A DNA stretch of 64,000 bases. Source: Clostridiales bacterium (GTDB lineage Bacteria > Bacillota > Clostridia > Lachnospirales > Lachnospiraceae). Below, in pieces: positions 35,093-44,268 of this stretch (position 1 is its first letter; the number at the start of each line of letters is the position of its first letter). Made by a program: the position numbers and the translations under genes. The stretch covers positions 124,001 through 188,000 of the forward strand of contig DUNO01000013.1 in assembly GCA_012839295.1 (NCBI GenBank), written 5' to 3'. Under the pieces are notes generated by a model. That model was not told the DNA's origin. It worked only from the letters and a program-made list of their open reading frames with translations, and made no database searches.

Positions 35093-35192
35093 GGGCAGAA
35101 AGGATAAAAATCAGATTCTGCCCTGGCTTTCTTATGCAGTAAGGGAATATTGACGTGGTTTGGCTAAGGCTGGATGGAATAAGGCCTTAGCC
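35093..35192. terminator. Two hairpins between converging regulator genes
   Basis: GGGCAGAA / TTCTGCCC (35093-35123) followed on the plus strand by a T-containing stretch, and GGCTAAGGC / GCCTTAGCC (35162-35192). The second overlaps the last codons of the minus-strand regulator. Confidence 0.6.
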
Positions 35193-36980
35193 TTTATTTA
35201 AATACCGCCATAGCGTGGTTCTGCTGATACCTAGTTTTTTTGCGGCCAGGCTCTGGTTCCCGTTGCACTTATCTAAAATACGTTTAATAATCTCACGGGA
35301 TATTTCATCCAATGTACCCTCATAATTAATATCCTGGCAATCGCCGGGATATGGCTTTTCAGCTTCCATCAAATATATCTTGCTTTCTTTGTCCAGAACC
35401 TTTTCGACATTATCCTTAGTTATATAAGGGGTATCAGTAATGACGGCCAGTTCATATAATACTCTTTGGAATTGGGAATAATTATCCGGCCAGTCATACT
35501 TGGTAAGGAGTTCAAATGCATCCGGTGCAAAACCAATGATTTGCTTTGCAAGATCCAGGTTTAATGTATTTAAATAAAGACTTGATAATGACGATATTTC
35601 ATTTATGCGTTCCCTTAAAGGTGATAAATAAATTGTCAGACAAGAAAGCTTAGAGGTGAATTCCCTTAATGAGATGGGATTGGCATTCCGGTCTATGACA
35701 AAGGAAAGAATCAGGCAGTTTCTTTTGCTTAAGTTTGAATCATAAATGATTGAAAGCAGCTGCTTCCATTTTTTCTCTTCCAATACCTCAATGTTTTTTA
35801 AAAAAAGGGTATTTCCATTATCATTAAGCGGAGAATTATAATGGTTGGTCAAGTATCCCCAGCTTTTATCGTTGATCTGCGTAAAATCAATGGTAATGAA
35901 AGGGCTGTTATTGCCGGAGCCCTTTAGGTAAAGCCATCTGGCAGCCTGCAGTTTCTCGGTTCCATGTTCCCCAGCCAGTATGATGGGGCGCTTTGCCTGA
36001 GCTATATTTTCAAAGGAAGCCGTCAGATTGGAATTTACTTCTGAAAAACTAAAGGTATTGTAAAATTGTTCTTCAACTTCGTTTTTATTGGAAAAGAATA
36101 TACCATTTTTTCCATTGGTAATGGGTGTCTTTGCACAGTCAATGTAAAATACGTAATAATTTTCTTCCTGGTAGGTAAGTATCTTTCCCTGAATAGAATA
36201 CAGATACCCCTGGACATTACTGAAGGTGGAAAAATAGTCACTAGAAGACAGGTTGCTTGTTTGTTGAATTAATAATGATTTTAACGCATTGTGAATTTCG
36301 TTAGGCAAAGTGGAAAAATATAATTCCTTTGTGCTGTTAAATAGTGCTATGTAGGTAGAAAATCCGGATATCACTTGTGTCAGGAGCTTCATCTCTGACT
36401 TCAGCTGTGAATAGGACTTGCTTAAATTAACAGCCTGGTTAAAAGCGTTTTCAACGCTTTCGATGCCGGAAGTGATTAGCATGGCATTCATGCCCATTTT
36501 TTTTGCGGTTGTATGGGTCACCATGTCACCCAATACCATACGGTATCCTTTGGCCTTGAGGTTTTGCAAGATCTCGTCAAGCTCCTCCAGGGAATGTATC
36601 GTATAGATATCTACATTATATTGGAGCAGATCACATAATAAGAAAGCTTCCTTTGCAATGCTGGGAAAGCCGACAATAGCATACTGCTGCGCATAAACCT
36701 CGGACAGCTTTATTGCCCTGAGGATATCATAAACGGATAATACAATTTCCACAACGGGTATGCTGGTAGATTTGCGCAAGAGGTCAGCAGTACCCCCTCT
36801 GGAGATAATAACATCATAATTGCCCTGATAATATTGCTGCGCTATTTTTACACCTTCTTTTAAGTCGCCCACGTATACATCTAAAATCAGGTCTTCCCGA
36901 TCTTTGGCAACATTCTGCATCAATGTTTTCATTCCATCATATGGAGCAATTCCCAGAATCTTAATTTTAGACTGTTTCAT
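35187..36980 (-). CDS. PrpR_N-type regulator with degenerate AAA+ core and Fis helix-turn-helix
   Basis: 597 residues. An N-terminal PrpR_N sensor domain (about 1-190; SRGGTADLLRKSTSIPVVEI is typical) is followed by a helical linker, a central region related to sigma-54 activator ATPases, and a C-terminal Fis-type DNA-binding motif (NQSLAAKKLGISRTTLWRYL). The central domain has lost its marks: Walker A reads AGEHGTEKLQAAR, Walker B reads LFLKNI rather than LFLDEI, and no GAFTGA loop is found. It should not hydrolyse ATP or open sigma-54 promoters. It lies divergent from the acid-sugar cluster, whose promoter is sigma-A-like, so I infer direct control by a sensed acid metabolite. Confidence 0.82.
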   Translation of the reverse strand: MKQSKIKILGIAPYDGMKTLMQNVAKDREDLILDVYVGDLKEGVKIAQQYYQGNYDVIISRGGTADLLRKSTSIPVVEIVLSVYDILRAIKLSEVYAQQYAIVGFPSIAKEAFLLCDLLQYNVDIYTIHSLEELDEILQNLKAKGYRMVLGDMVTHTTAKKMGMNAMLITSGIESVENAFNQAVNLSKSYSQLKSEMKLLTQVISGFSTYIALFNSTKELYFSTLPNEIHNALKSLLIQQTSNLSSSDYFSTFSNVQGYLYSIQGKILTYQEENYYVFYIDCAKTPITNGKNGIFFSNKNEVEEQFYNTFSFSEVNSNLTASFENIAQAKRPIILAGEHGTEKLQAARWLYLKGSGNNSPFITIDFTQINDKSWGYLTNHYNSPLNDNGNTLFLKNIEVLEEKKWKQLLSIIYDSNLSKRNCLILSFVIDRNANPISLREFTSKLSCLTIYLSPLRERINEISSLSSLYLNTLNLDLAKQIIGFAPDAFELLTKYDWPDNYSQFQRVLYELAVITDTPYITKDNVEKVLDKESKIYLMEAEKPYPGDCQDINYEGTLDEISREIIKRILDKCNGNQSLAAKKLGISRTTLWRYLNKG

Positions 36981-37131
36981 AATTCGCCTTTCTGCTTTTT
37001 TGTTTCGATGTTTGTTTGTAAGGTGTGTTTCATATTTGTAAAATATTATATCAGAAAAGTCAAAATATGTCTATGAAAAATAATTTATTATAAAATAGTT
37101 TCAAAATAAAACAAAAATATTTGCTGTTGAG

Positions 37132-37160
37132 TTGAATTGTAGAAGGGATGGTGTTAAATT
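37132..37160 (+). promoter_or_regulatory. Sigma-A-like promoter of the acid-sugar operon
   Basis: TTGAAT (37132-37137), 17-nt spacer, TAAATT (37155-37160). No GG-N10-GC sigma-54 element is visible in 36981-37230. The long gap to the start (about 65 nt) leaves room for an operator. Confidence 0.5.
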
Positions 37161-37230
37161 ATAGTTAGAATAACGTGGGAGATGAAATTAAAAAGATAAA
37201 GTGTTTTAAAATGAAACATTGGAGGTAACA

Positions 37231-38499
37231 TTGATTAAACTATTAGTGATCGCAGATGATTTTACTGGTGCACTTGATACGGGAGTAAAGTTCGCTAAAG
37301 AGGGTGTTGATGTCCAAGTAACTTCAGACAGGGCATTTAATTTCGATAGAAACCAAGAAATGCAGGTTCTCGTGATTAATGCGGAGACAAGGCATTTGGA
37401 CAAAAAAGAGGCATACCGGGTTATCTATGATATAACAAAAAGAGCGTTGGATTTTCAGATCTCCAATATTTATAAAAAGACGGATTCTGCCCTGAGGGGG
37501 AATATTGGAAGTGAACTATCCGCCATGGTAGATGCTTCGAAACAGAAAATGGTTGCATTTATACCGGCATTTCCGCAGATGAAAAGACACACCCTGGAAG
37601 GGAGTCAATATATCAATGGCGTGCCTGTACATAAAAGCATTTTTGGAAAGGATCCCTTTGATCCGGTCCGGTATTCCTATATCCCGGACATCATAAATCA
37701 GCAAAGTGACGTTGGTACCAAGGTGGTCAGTGCAGGGGAAACCCGAAAGGAGCTGGAGGATTTCAATGGAATTGCAATTTATAACGCAGACAGCCTTGAA
37801 GAGCTTGGCAGAATCGGCTTGGAATTGAAAAGGAATGGCTATCTGCATATGACTGCAGGCTGCGCCGGTTTTGCGGAACTGTTGCCGGGATTATTAGAAA
37901 TGAAACGGGGAAGCCAGCCGGAAATTAAATATCAGACCTCCTTCCTCGTGGCCTGTGGAAGCATAAATCCGATTACAAAAGAACAATTGGATTTTGCGCA
38001 GAGAAATGGTTTTTATCGAATTAACTTAACGGACCAGCAGAAATTAGAGAAGGCATATTGGAAGTCGGAACCGGGACAGCATGCAATAAAAGAAATGATA
38101 GAATGCTGCAAAGCTTACCATTACTGTATCATTGATACTATTGATCTTGAGAACCATGGTAACTTCGGCCGGAATATAAAAGGTAAGTTTTATGAGAGGG
38201 AAAAAGTCCGCAAAACAATTTCAGATAATCTGGGATATATCCTTAAATGCATCGTGGATGCTGGATATGAAGGAAATATGCTGATAACGGGCGGGGATAT
38301 TCTGCAGGGCTTTATGAAGGAGTTAGGGGTAACGGAACTGATTCCTCTGGCGGAGATTAGGCCGGGAGTGGTGCTTTCAAGGTTTTATTGGAAGGATAAG
38401 GACTATCAGATTGTTTCAAAGTCCGGGGGATTTGGGGAACGTAGCTTGATTATTGAACTGTCAGATGAATTTAAGAAAGCCGGTGTAACAAAATGTTAG
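37231..38499 (+). CDS. Four-carbon acid sugar kinase (DtnK/OtnK family)
   Basis: Start TTG 37231 is chosen because GGAGG (37221-37225) lies 5 nt before it; the longer frame would begin inside that site. 422 residues, beginning MIKLLVIADDFTGALDTG, the signature of the DUF1537 kinases, with KTDSALRGN and GGDILQGF further on. Characterised members phosphorylate D-threonate or D-/L-erythronate. With the PdxA2-like gene three places downstream it would produce the 4-phosphate that PdxA2 oxidises to dihydroxyacetone phosphate. Its 3' end overlaps the next gene by 7 nt. Confidence 0.87.
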   Translation: MIKLLVIADDFTGALDTGVKFAKEGVDVQVTSDRAFNFDRNQEMQVLVINAETRHLDKKEAYRVIYDITKRALDFQISNIYKKTDSALRGNIGSELSAMVDASKQKMVAFIPAFPQMKRHTLEGSQYINGVPVHKSIFGKDPFDPVRYSYIPDIINQQSDVGTKVVSAGETRKELEDFNGIAIYNADSLEELGRIGLELKRNGYLHMTAGCAGFAELLPGLLEMKRGSQPEIKYQTSFLVACGSINPITKEQLDFAQRNGFYRINLTDQQKLEKAYWKSEPGQHAIKEMIECCKAYHYCIIDTIDLENHGNFGRNIKGKFYEREKVRKTISDNLGYILKCIVDAGYEGNMLITGGDILQGFMKELGVTELIPLAEIRPGVVLSRFYWKDKDYQIVSKSGGFGERSLIIELSDEFKKAGVTKC

Positions 38500-39641
38500 A
38501 AAAATATTTGCTGCAGATGCCGCAAAAAGTATTTGGCGGCAGGAACGCATTGGAAAATATAAAATCCATTGTATCGGATAAAAATAGGATTGCCCTGTTC
38601 ACGGACAAAGGAATACAGGCAACGGGATTGATATCTGAGATAACCAGGCATTTGGGTGAAAAAGAGATAACCGTATTTGATGAATTGCCGTCGGAACCCA
38701 CCTGTGACCAGGCTCAGATCATTGCAGATGAGTTTAAAAAGAAAGAATTCGATCTGTTAATCGCTGCCGGAGGAGGCAGCGTGATGGATATTGCAAAGCT
38801 GGCTTCTGTGATGGCGGGCAGTGATTACCGGATCAGGGATTTGCTTGAAGACCAGCAGATCATGAAAAAGGGAATAGAGACTCTTATGATACCGACAACA
38901 GCGGGTACCGGGTCTGAGGCCACACCGAACAGTATTGTAGCGGTACCGGAAAAGGAGCTTAAGGTGGGCATCGTCAATAGCTCCATGATAGCGGATTATG
39001 TTATCCTGGATGACGTGATGATCCGGAAGCTGCCAAGGAAAATTGCGGCAGCAACGGGGCTGGATGCACTGGCTCACGCCATAGAGTGCTTTACATCGAA
39101 TAAGTCCAATCTGTTCAGCGACACTTTTGCACTTGAAGCCCTTGATCTGATTCTTAATAATATAGAACCGGCTTGTGATGATCCGGAAGCCTTTGATGCC
39201 AAAAATGCCATGCTGATTGGGGCATTTTATGCAGGGGTAGCAATTACGGCATCGGGAACAACAGCCGTACATGCATTGTCCTATCCGTTGGGAGGAAAAT
39301 ATCATATACCCCACGGCATAGCCAATGCGATGCTGCTTGTACCGGTTATGAAATTTAATGAACCTGCCTGCCGGAATCGGTTTGCCCGGGTCTATGACCG
39401 GGTTGTCAGGAACGGGAAGGCATCCGGAACCGATGGAGAAAAATCAGAATGGATTATCCGCCGGCTGGAAGAAATTGTGAAGCATCTTGACATACCCGGC
39501 AGTCTTAAGGAGTACGGGGTTGGCAGTAAGGATATAGACCAATTGGTAGAGGCCGGTATGAAGGTACAGAGGCTGCTGCAGAATAATGCCAGGACCCTAA
39601 AAGCGGAGGATGCGAAAAAATTATACAGCGAAATCCTGTAA
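38493..39641 (+). CDS. Iron-containing alcohol dehydrogenase
   Basis: 382 residues of the group III (Fe-ADH) family: GGGSVMDIAKL nucleotide loop, PTTAGTGSEAT, and metal ligands in GLDALAHAIECF and the two downstream His segments (TTAVHALSYP, HIPHGIANAM). It begins within the last codons of the kinase gene, so the two are coupled. In this setting it could oxidise a hydroxy acid or reduce the aldehyde released by the lyase encoded next. The substrate is inferred only. Confidence 0.85.
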   Translation: MLEKYLLQMPQKVFGGRNALENIKSIVSDKNRIALFTDKGIQATGLISEITRHLGEKEITVFDELPSEPTCDQAQIIADEFKKKEFDLLIAAGGGSVMDIAKLASVMAGSDYRIRDLLEDQQIMKKGIETLMIPTTAGTGSEATPNSIVAVPEKELKVGIVNSSMIADYVILDDVMIRKLPRKIAAATGLDALAHAIECFTSNKSNLFSDTFALEALDLILNNIEPACDDPEAFDAKNAMLIGAFYAGVAITASGTTAVHALSYPLGGKYHIPHGIANAMLLVPVMKFNEPACRNRFARVYDRVVRNGKASGTDGEKSEWIIRRLEEIVKHLDIPGSLKEYGVGSKDIDQLVEAGMKVQRLLQNNARTLKAEDAKKLYSEIL

Positions 39642-39683
39642 TCAGTTTGTACGCGCCGCAAATGCGGCAGGAATGGAGTATTT

Positions 39684-40580
39684 ATGGTAGAAATAAAAGG
39701 TATTATCACACCGATAGTGACACCTATGAATGAGGATGAAAGCATAAATGAAGGAGAACTCCGCAACCAGGTAAACCGCCAGATAGAAGCCGGTGTCCAT
39801 GGTATCTTTCCCTTTGGTACGAATGGAGAGGGCTACATATTAAAGGAAGAGGAAAAGGAACAGGTTTTAAGCGCCGTTATCGAAGAGACAAAGGGAAGGG
39901 TTCCTGTCTATGCGGGAACCGGATGCATCGGCACAAGGGATACCATCCGGCAGTCCCTGACGGCAAGGGCATTGGGAGCTGATGTCCTGTCCATTATCAC
40001 ACCCTCCTTTGCCTCAGCATCCCAGAATGAGTTGTATGAACATTATAAAGCCATTGCAGAAGCAGTTGATATGCCAATTGTACTTTATAATATTCCGGCA
40101 AGAACCGGTAATGTATTAACTCCGGATACGGTGGAAAGGTTGAGCCATATCAGTAGTATCGCAGGAGTGAAGGATAGCTCGGGCAATTTTGACAATATGC
40201 TCCAATACATTGAAAAGACCAGATACCGCAGGGATTTTGCGGTTCTGGCGGGTTCGGATTCTTTGATTTTATGGAACCTGATGGCCGGAGGCCGGGGCGC
40301 TGTTTCAGGATGTGCCAATGTATATCCTAAGACCTTAACGGCAATTTATGAAAGCTTTATTGCCGGCAATTGGGAGGAGGCAAGGGAAAAGCAGGATAGT
40401 ATCAGATCCTTCCGGGATTGCTTCCGGTATGGAAATCCGAATACCATTGTTAAAGCAGCCGTTAAATTATTGGGATATCCGGTAGGAAGGTGCAGGGCGC
40501 CCTTCAATTACATCAGTGAGGAAGGGCTGTATGCTCTGGAGCAGGTATTGGAGGAAAATAAGAACAAAGGAATGCATTAG
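39684..40580 (+). CDS. DHDPS/NAL-family class I lyase or aldolase
   Basis: 298 residues, TIM barrel with the Schiff-base Lys in IAGVKDSSGN (about residue 162) and the partner Tyr in VLYNIPARTG (about residue 135). The pyruvate-binding loop reads FGTNGEGYIL where dapA proteins have GTTGES, so it is unlikely to be the lysine-pathway enzyme. Relatives cleave or form 2-keto-3-deoxy sugar acids or N-acetylneuraminate. The position among acid-sugar genes suggests cleavage of a keto-deoxy acid to pyruvate and an aldehyde. Confidence 0.82.
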   Translation: MVEIKGIITPIVTPMNEDESINEGELRNQVNRQIEAGVHGIFPFGTNGEGYILKEEEKEQVLSAVIEETKGRVPVYAGTGCIGTRDTIRQSLTARALGADVLSIITPSFASASQNELYEHYKAIAEAVDMPIVLYNIPARTGNVLTPDTVERLSHISSIAGVKDSSGNFDNMLQYIEKTRYRRDFAVLAGSDSLILWNLMAGGRGAVSGCANVYPKTLTAIYESFIAGNWEEAREKQDSIRSFRDCFRYGNPNTIVKAAVKLLGYPVGRCRAPFNYISEEGLYALEQVLEENKNKGMH

Positions 40581-40592
40581 GGGGACAGGAAA

Positions 40593-41651
40593 ATGGATAA
40601 AAGAATCATCGGCATAACCATGGGGGATCCCGCAGGGGTAGGGGCGGAGATAACTGCAAAAGCACTTGGCAAGCCTGATATCTACGAAAGGTGTAACCCG
40701 ATAGTAATTGGTGATGCCCAGATCATGGCAAGAGCCTGCGGGCTTGTCGGCAGGGATGACCTATCCATACATGCAGTACATGACGTTGCTGAGGCCTTCT
40801 TCCAATATGGCACGATTGATGTATTGGATATGGGAGTTATTGGGGTTTGTGATTACGAGATCGGCCAGGTTTCAGCGAAAGCGGGAGATGCAGCTTTCCA
40901 ATATGTGAAAAAGGCCATTGGGCTGGCGATGAAGGGTGACATAGATGCTACGGTTACAAATCCCCTGAATAAAGAAGCTATCAACCTGGCAAACCATCAT
41001 TTCTCGGGACATACGGAGATCTATGCCGAGTTTACGGGTACCAGCCGTTACACGATGATGCTGGCCCACAAGAACCTGCGGGTTGTTCATGTCTCAACCC
41101 ATGTATCATTAAGGGAAGCATGTGACCGTGTAAAAAAGGCACGGGTATTGGAGGTGATAAAAATTGCTGATCAGGCATGCCGGGATATGGGGATTGATAA
41201 GCCTAAAATCGGAGTGGCCGGCCTGAATCCGCATTGCGGGGAAGGAGGTTTATTTGGCTGGGAAGAGATTGAAGAAATAATCCCGGCAATCGAAGAAGCC
41301 TCAAAAGAAGGGATATCCGTCTTCGGGCCTGTACCGCCTGACAGTATTTTTTCAAAAGCCAGGGGAGGATGGTATGATGTTGTAGTTGCCATGTATCATG
41401 ACCAGGGACATATTCCTTTAAAGCTGGAAGGCTTTGTATACAGCAAAGAGAAAAGGATGTGGGAGGCAGTGGAAGGAGTAAATATCACGTTAGGGCTTCC
41501 GATTATCCGGACCAGCGTAGACCATGGAACGGCCTTTGACCAGGCAGGAACAGGCCTGGCAAATGAATTAAGCCTGGTAAATGCAATCGATTATGCTAAC
41601 AGCTTCGCACAGAGGAGAAGTGGAGGCTGTTTCGTAATAAATAAAAAATAG
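40593..41651 (+). CDS. PdxA-family dehydrogenase (PdxA2 type)
   Basis: 352 residues of the PdxA family (GITMGDPAGVGAEI at the N-terminus; metal-binding His in FSGHTEIYAE, MYHDQGHIPLK and VDHGTAFD). True PdxA makes vitamin B6; PdxA2 proteins instead oxidise and decarboxylate 4-phospho-D-threonate or -erythronate to dihydroxyacetone phosphate with NAD. Because it shares an operon with a four-carbon acid sugar kinase and not with B6 genes, the PdxA2 role is much more likely. It follows the lyase gene by 12 nt. Confidence 0.88.
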   Translation: MDKRIIGITMGDPAGVGAEITAKALGKPDIYERCNPIVIGDAQIMARACGLVGRDDLSIHAVHDVAEAFFQYGTIDVLDMGVIGVCDYEIGQVSAKAGDAAFQYVKKAIGLAMKGDIDATVTNPLNKEAINLANHHFSGHTEIYAEFTGTSRYTMMLAHKNLRVVHVSTHVSLREACDRVKKARVLEVIKIADQACRDMGIDKPKIGVAGLNPHCGEGGLFGWEEIEEIIPAIEEASKEGISVFGPVPPDSIFSKARGGWYDVVVAMYHDQGHIPLKLEGFVYSKEKRMWEAVEGVNITLGLPIIRTSVDHGTAFDQAGTGLANELSLVNAIDYANSFAQRRSGGCFVINKK

Positions 41652-41663
41652 GAGGGTAAATCA

Positions 41664-43250
41664 TTGAAGAAAAAAATTTTAAGTGTTCTATTATGTATTA
41701 TGGTAGTGGCAGGGAGCCTGGCGGGCTGCAGCAACAATGGCGGCAACAGCGGTAATTCAGAAGGCACGGCAACAAAACCTGCTGAAAATACGAGTGCGGG
41801 AAGCGCAGCCTTTTCCTACACATTGCCGGGCAAATATATGAACTGGCTGCAGGATTTAAATTACTGGGAGGATATGCAGAAGCTGTCAGGTGTTTCTGTA
41901 GAGCTGGTTAATGGCGGTGAGAACGATGACAGTTATTATCAGAATATTGATTTGGCAGTAGGAAGCGGTAAATTAACAGATGCTTTAATTGTAAAGCAAT
42001 CACAGGCAGCAGTATATCAGGCTCAGGGAGCTTTTATGGACCTGAAGGAGCTGATCAATGAATATGCTCCCAACATTAAAGCCTATATCGACGCAAACCC
42101 GGATTATGCATCAATGATCACCTCGACGGATGGCGCAATCTATGGACTGGCGGCCCAAAATCCCCTTTATAACAATCTTACATTTTACAGGTCAGATATG
42201 TTTGAGGCGGCAGGTATCACGGCATTGCCGACCACAATCGATGAGTTTACGGATGTTTTAAGAAAATTGAAGGCTTATTATGGAAATGAAACCGGCTATT
42301 ATCCATGGGTCGGAAGAGATTCCTATCTGCATTATGCAGAAAACTTTGGATGCATTGATTATATTGATGACCAGGGCAAAGTACATGGTATTTATAATTC
42401 AAGCTTAGGCAATGGTACCGGATATGATATTTATGCAGATGGCTTCCGGGATATGATTGAATGGTATCATACCTTATATACGGAAGGTCTTATTGACCAG
42501 GAATGGGTAAGCGGTACATCGACGGAGGAAGATTGGCAGACCAAATATCTGACCGGCAAAGGCACCATATGCGATGACTATTTTACAAGGCCGACATGGT
42601 TTATGAGCAATGCTGCGGATAATCCTGATTATAAAATTGAAGTTATGGATTTATTTAAGACGAATTCCGGTGAGGCAGCACACCGTTACCAGAAGCTGGT
42701 CAATACAGACAGATATCTGGTTATTCCGGAAGGCAATAAAAATGCGGTTACGGTAATCAAGTTCCTTGACTGGCTGTTCTCTAAAGAAGGGCAGGAAGTC
42801 ATGCACTATGGTATTGATGGCATTAATACAAAGAAAAATGCAGACGGTACTTATGAATGGATTGCTGATTTCGCAGTAGAAGCAGTAAAGCCTGTAGGCG
42901 AAGAGAATATCGGTATTTATCAGGACAGATTAACCTTTCCTTATCCTGTTGACAACCAGTCATACTATGAATCACTGGATGCCAGGGTGCAGTCTTATTG
43001 CATCGATTACTTTAACAAATATTCGTCCTATGCAAAACAAATCGTATACTCGGAGGAACAGGCGGAGCAGAGAAGTAATTTGATGGCAAAATATCAGACT
43101 CAGTTTAATTCAGAAGTATTAAGCTTTGTAAAGGGTGAAACACCGATTAATGATGATACGTGGGCAAAATTCCTGGGCAATATGGAGAATGCCGGTTATT
43201 CAAAAATCAATGAAGTTGACCAGGCAGCTTACGATGCTATGAGCAAATAA
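41664..43250 (+). CDS. Sugar ABC substrate-binding lipoprotein (LplA-like)
   Basis: 528 residues with TTG start after GGAGGG, lipobox LAGC (Cys about 22) and a Gly/Asn/Ser linker. The long body matches LplA/YtcQ-type binding proteins, which take up oligosaccharides or uronic-acid glycans. It lies 12 nt after the PdxA2-like gene and precedes two permease genes. As with the first importer, no ATPase gene is present. Confidence 0.92.
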   Translation: MKKKILSVLLCIMVVAGSLAGCSNNGGNSGNSEGTATKPAENTSAGSAAFSYTLPGKYMNWLQDLNYWEDMQKLSGVSVELVNGGENDDSYYQNIDLAVGSGKLTDALIVKQSQAAVYQAQGAFMDLKELINEYAPNIKAYIDANPDYASMITSTDGAIYGLAAQNPLYNNLTFYRSDMFEAAGITALPTTIDEFTDVLRKLKAYYGNETGYYPWVGRDSYLHYAENFGCIDYIDDQGKVHGIYNSSLGNGTGYDIYADGFRDMIEWYHTLYTEGLIDQEWVSGTSTEEDWQTKYLTGKGTICDDYFTRPTWFMSNAADNPDYKIEVMDLFKTNSGEAAHRYQKLVNTDRYLVIPEGNKNAVTVIKFLDWLFSKEGQEVMHYGIDGINTKKNADGTYEWIADFAVEAVKPVGEENIGIYQDRLTFPYPVDNQSYYESLDARVQSYCIDYFNKYSSYAKQIVYSEEQAEQRSNLMAKYQTQFNSEVLSFVKGETPINDDTWAKFLGNMENAGYSKINEVDQAAYDAMSK

Positions 43251-43260
43251 TATTTTAATG

Positions 43261-43295
43261 GCTGGCTTACGATGGATCTTTTATTGTAGGCCAGC
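43261..43295 (+). promoter_or_regulatory. Intercistronic stem-loop after the second binding-protein gene
   Basis: GCTGGCTTAC / GTAGGCCAGC, 15-nt loop, just after the stop codon. It mirrors the stem-loop at 24938 and likely plays the same role in expression ratio. Confidence 0.6.
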
Positions 43296-43318
43296 CGGTA
43301 ATTGTGGAGGGTGCTGTA

Positions 43319-44254
43319 TTGGATAGGAAGGATACATTTGGACAAAACATAAAAAAAGAAATTAAGAATTGTGGTTTGCTATGGCTAATGTTAATACCGG
43401 GATTACTGGTTCTGGTATTGTTCAAGATAGCGCCTCTGTTAGGATTGGCAATCTCATTTGAGAATTACAGCTCTTTTAAAGGGATCTTTGGAAGTGAATT
43501 TGTGGGATTGGAAAACTTTAAAACAATATTGACGGATCCATATACCTGGATTGTTGCTAAGAATACGATTTTGCTTGCCTTTTGGACGCTGGTGGTTTCA
43601 TTTCCGATTCCGATTGTATTTGCATTGATTTTGGAAGAAGTTTGCTTTTCCAAATTTAAAAAATTTGTACAGTCGGTGAGCTTTTTCCCTTATTTTATAT
43701 CCGTGGCAGTAGCGGTAAGTATTTTAAGTAGCTTTGTCTCACCTTCGGACGGTATTGTCAATATCATCTTAGTTAAATTGGGGTTCGGTTCCATCAATTT
43801 TATGGCAGAAGCGGCTTGGTTCAGGCCATTATATGTTTTATTGCATGTATGGCAGAATTTTGGATATTCGGCTATTGTATACATTGCAGCTATCAGGGGC
43901 ATAGACCCTACCTTTTATGAGGCTTCCCAGATGGATGGTGCCAACCGGTGGCAGAAGATGAAGTTTATAACCTTGCCCTGCCTGATTCCAATGATGATTA
44001 CGATGTTTATTATAAACCTGGGAAGTATCTTATCCGTAGACATCAACAAGGTATTATTAATGCAAAATCCAAGTACCTATTCCACATCGGATGTTCTTCA
44101 GACTTATGTTTACCGTATGGCCTTTGGATCCACCGGATTTCCCCAGTACAGTCTTGGTACAGCCTTAAGCTTAATACAATCCGTAATAGCGTTTATACTG
44201 GTGATAGCTACCAATGCATTTTCTAAAAAAGTATCGGAAAACGGTGCATTTTAA
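43319..44254 (+). CDS. Sugar ABC transporter permease (LplB-like)
   Basis: Start TTG 43319 is preferred because GGAGGG lies 7 nt before it; the GTG at 43304 would put that site inside the gene. 311 residues with six membrane helices and EAA loop YEASQMDGANRWQKMKFITLP. It pairs with the next permease and the LplA-like lipoprotein. Confidence 0.91.
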   Translation: MDRKDTFGQNIKKEIKNCGLLWLMLIPGLLVLVLFKIAPLLGLAISFENYSSFKGIFGSEFVGLENFKTILTDPYTWIVAKNTILLAFWTLVVSFPIPIVFALILEEVCFSKFKKFVQSVSFFPYFISVAVAVSILSSFVSPSDGIVNIILVKLGFGSINFMAEAAWFRPLYVLLHVWQNFGYSAIVYIAAIRGIDPTFYEASQMDGANRWQKMKFITLPCLIPMMITMFIINLGSILSVDINKVLLMQNPSTYSTSDVLQTYVYRMAFGSTGFPQYSLGTALSLIQSVIAFILVIATNAFSKKVSENGAF

Positions 44255-44268
44255 GGAGGCCATGAGGA

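Noticed and set aside
36981-37230. Sigma-54 promoter expected next to a PrpR-like regulator
   Set aside because: No GG-N10-GC element is visible, while a sigma-A-like pair with 17-nt spacing is present.
39684-40580. Assignment of the lyase gene as dapA (lysine synthesis)
   Set aside because: The pyruvate loop lacks the GTTGE pattern and the gene sits within a catabolic operon.
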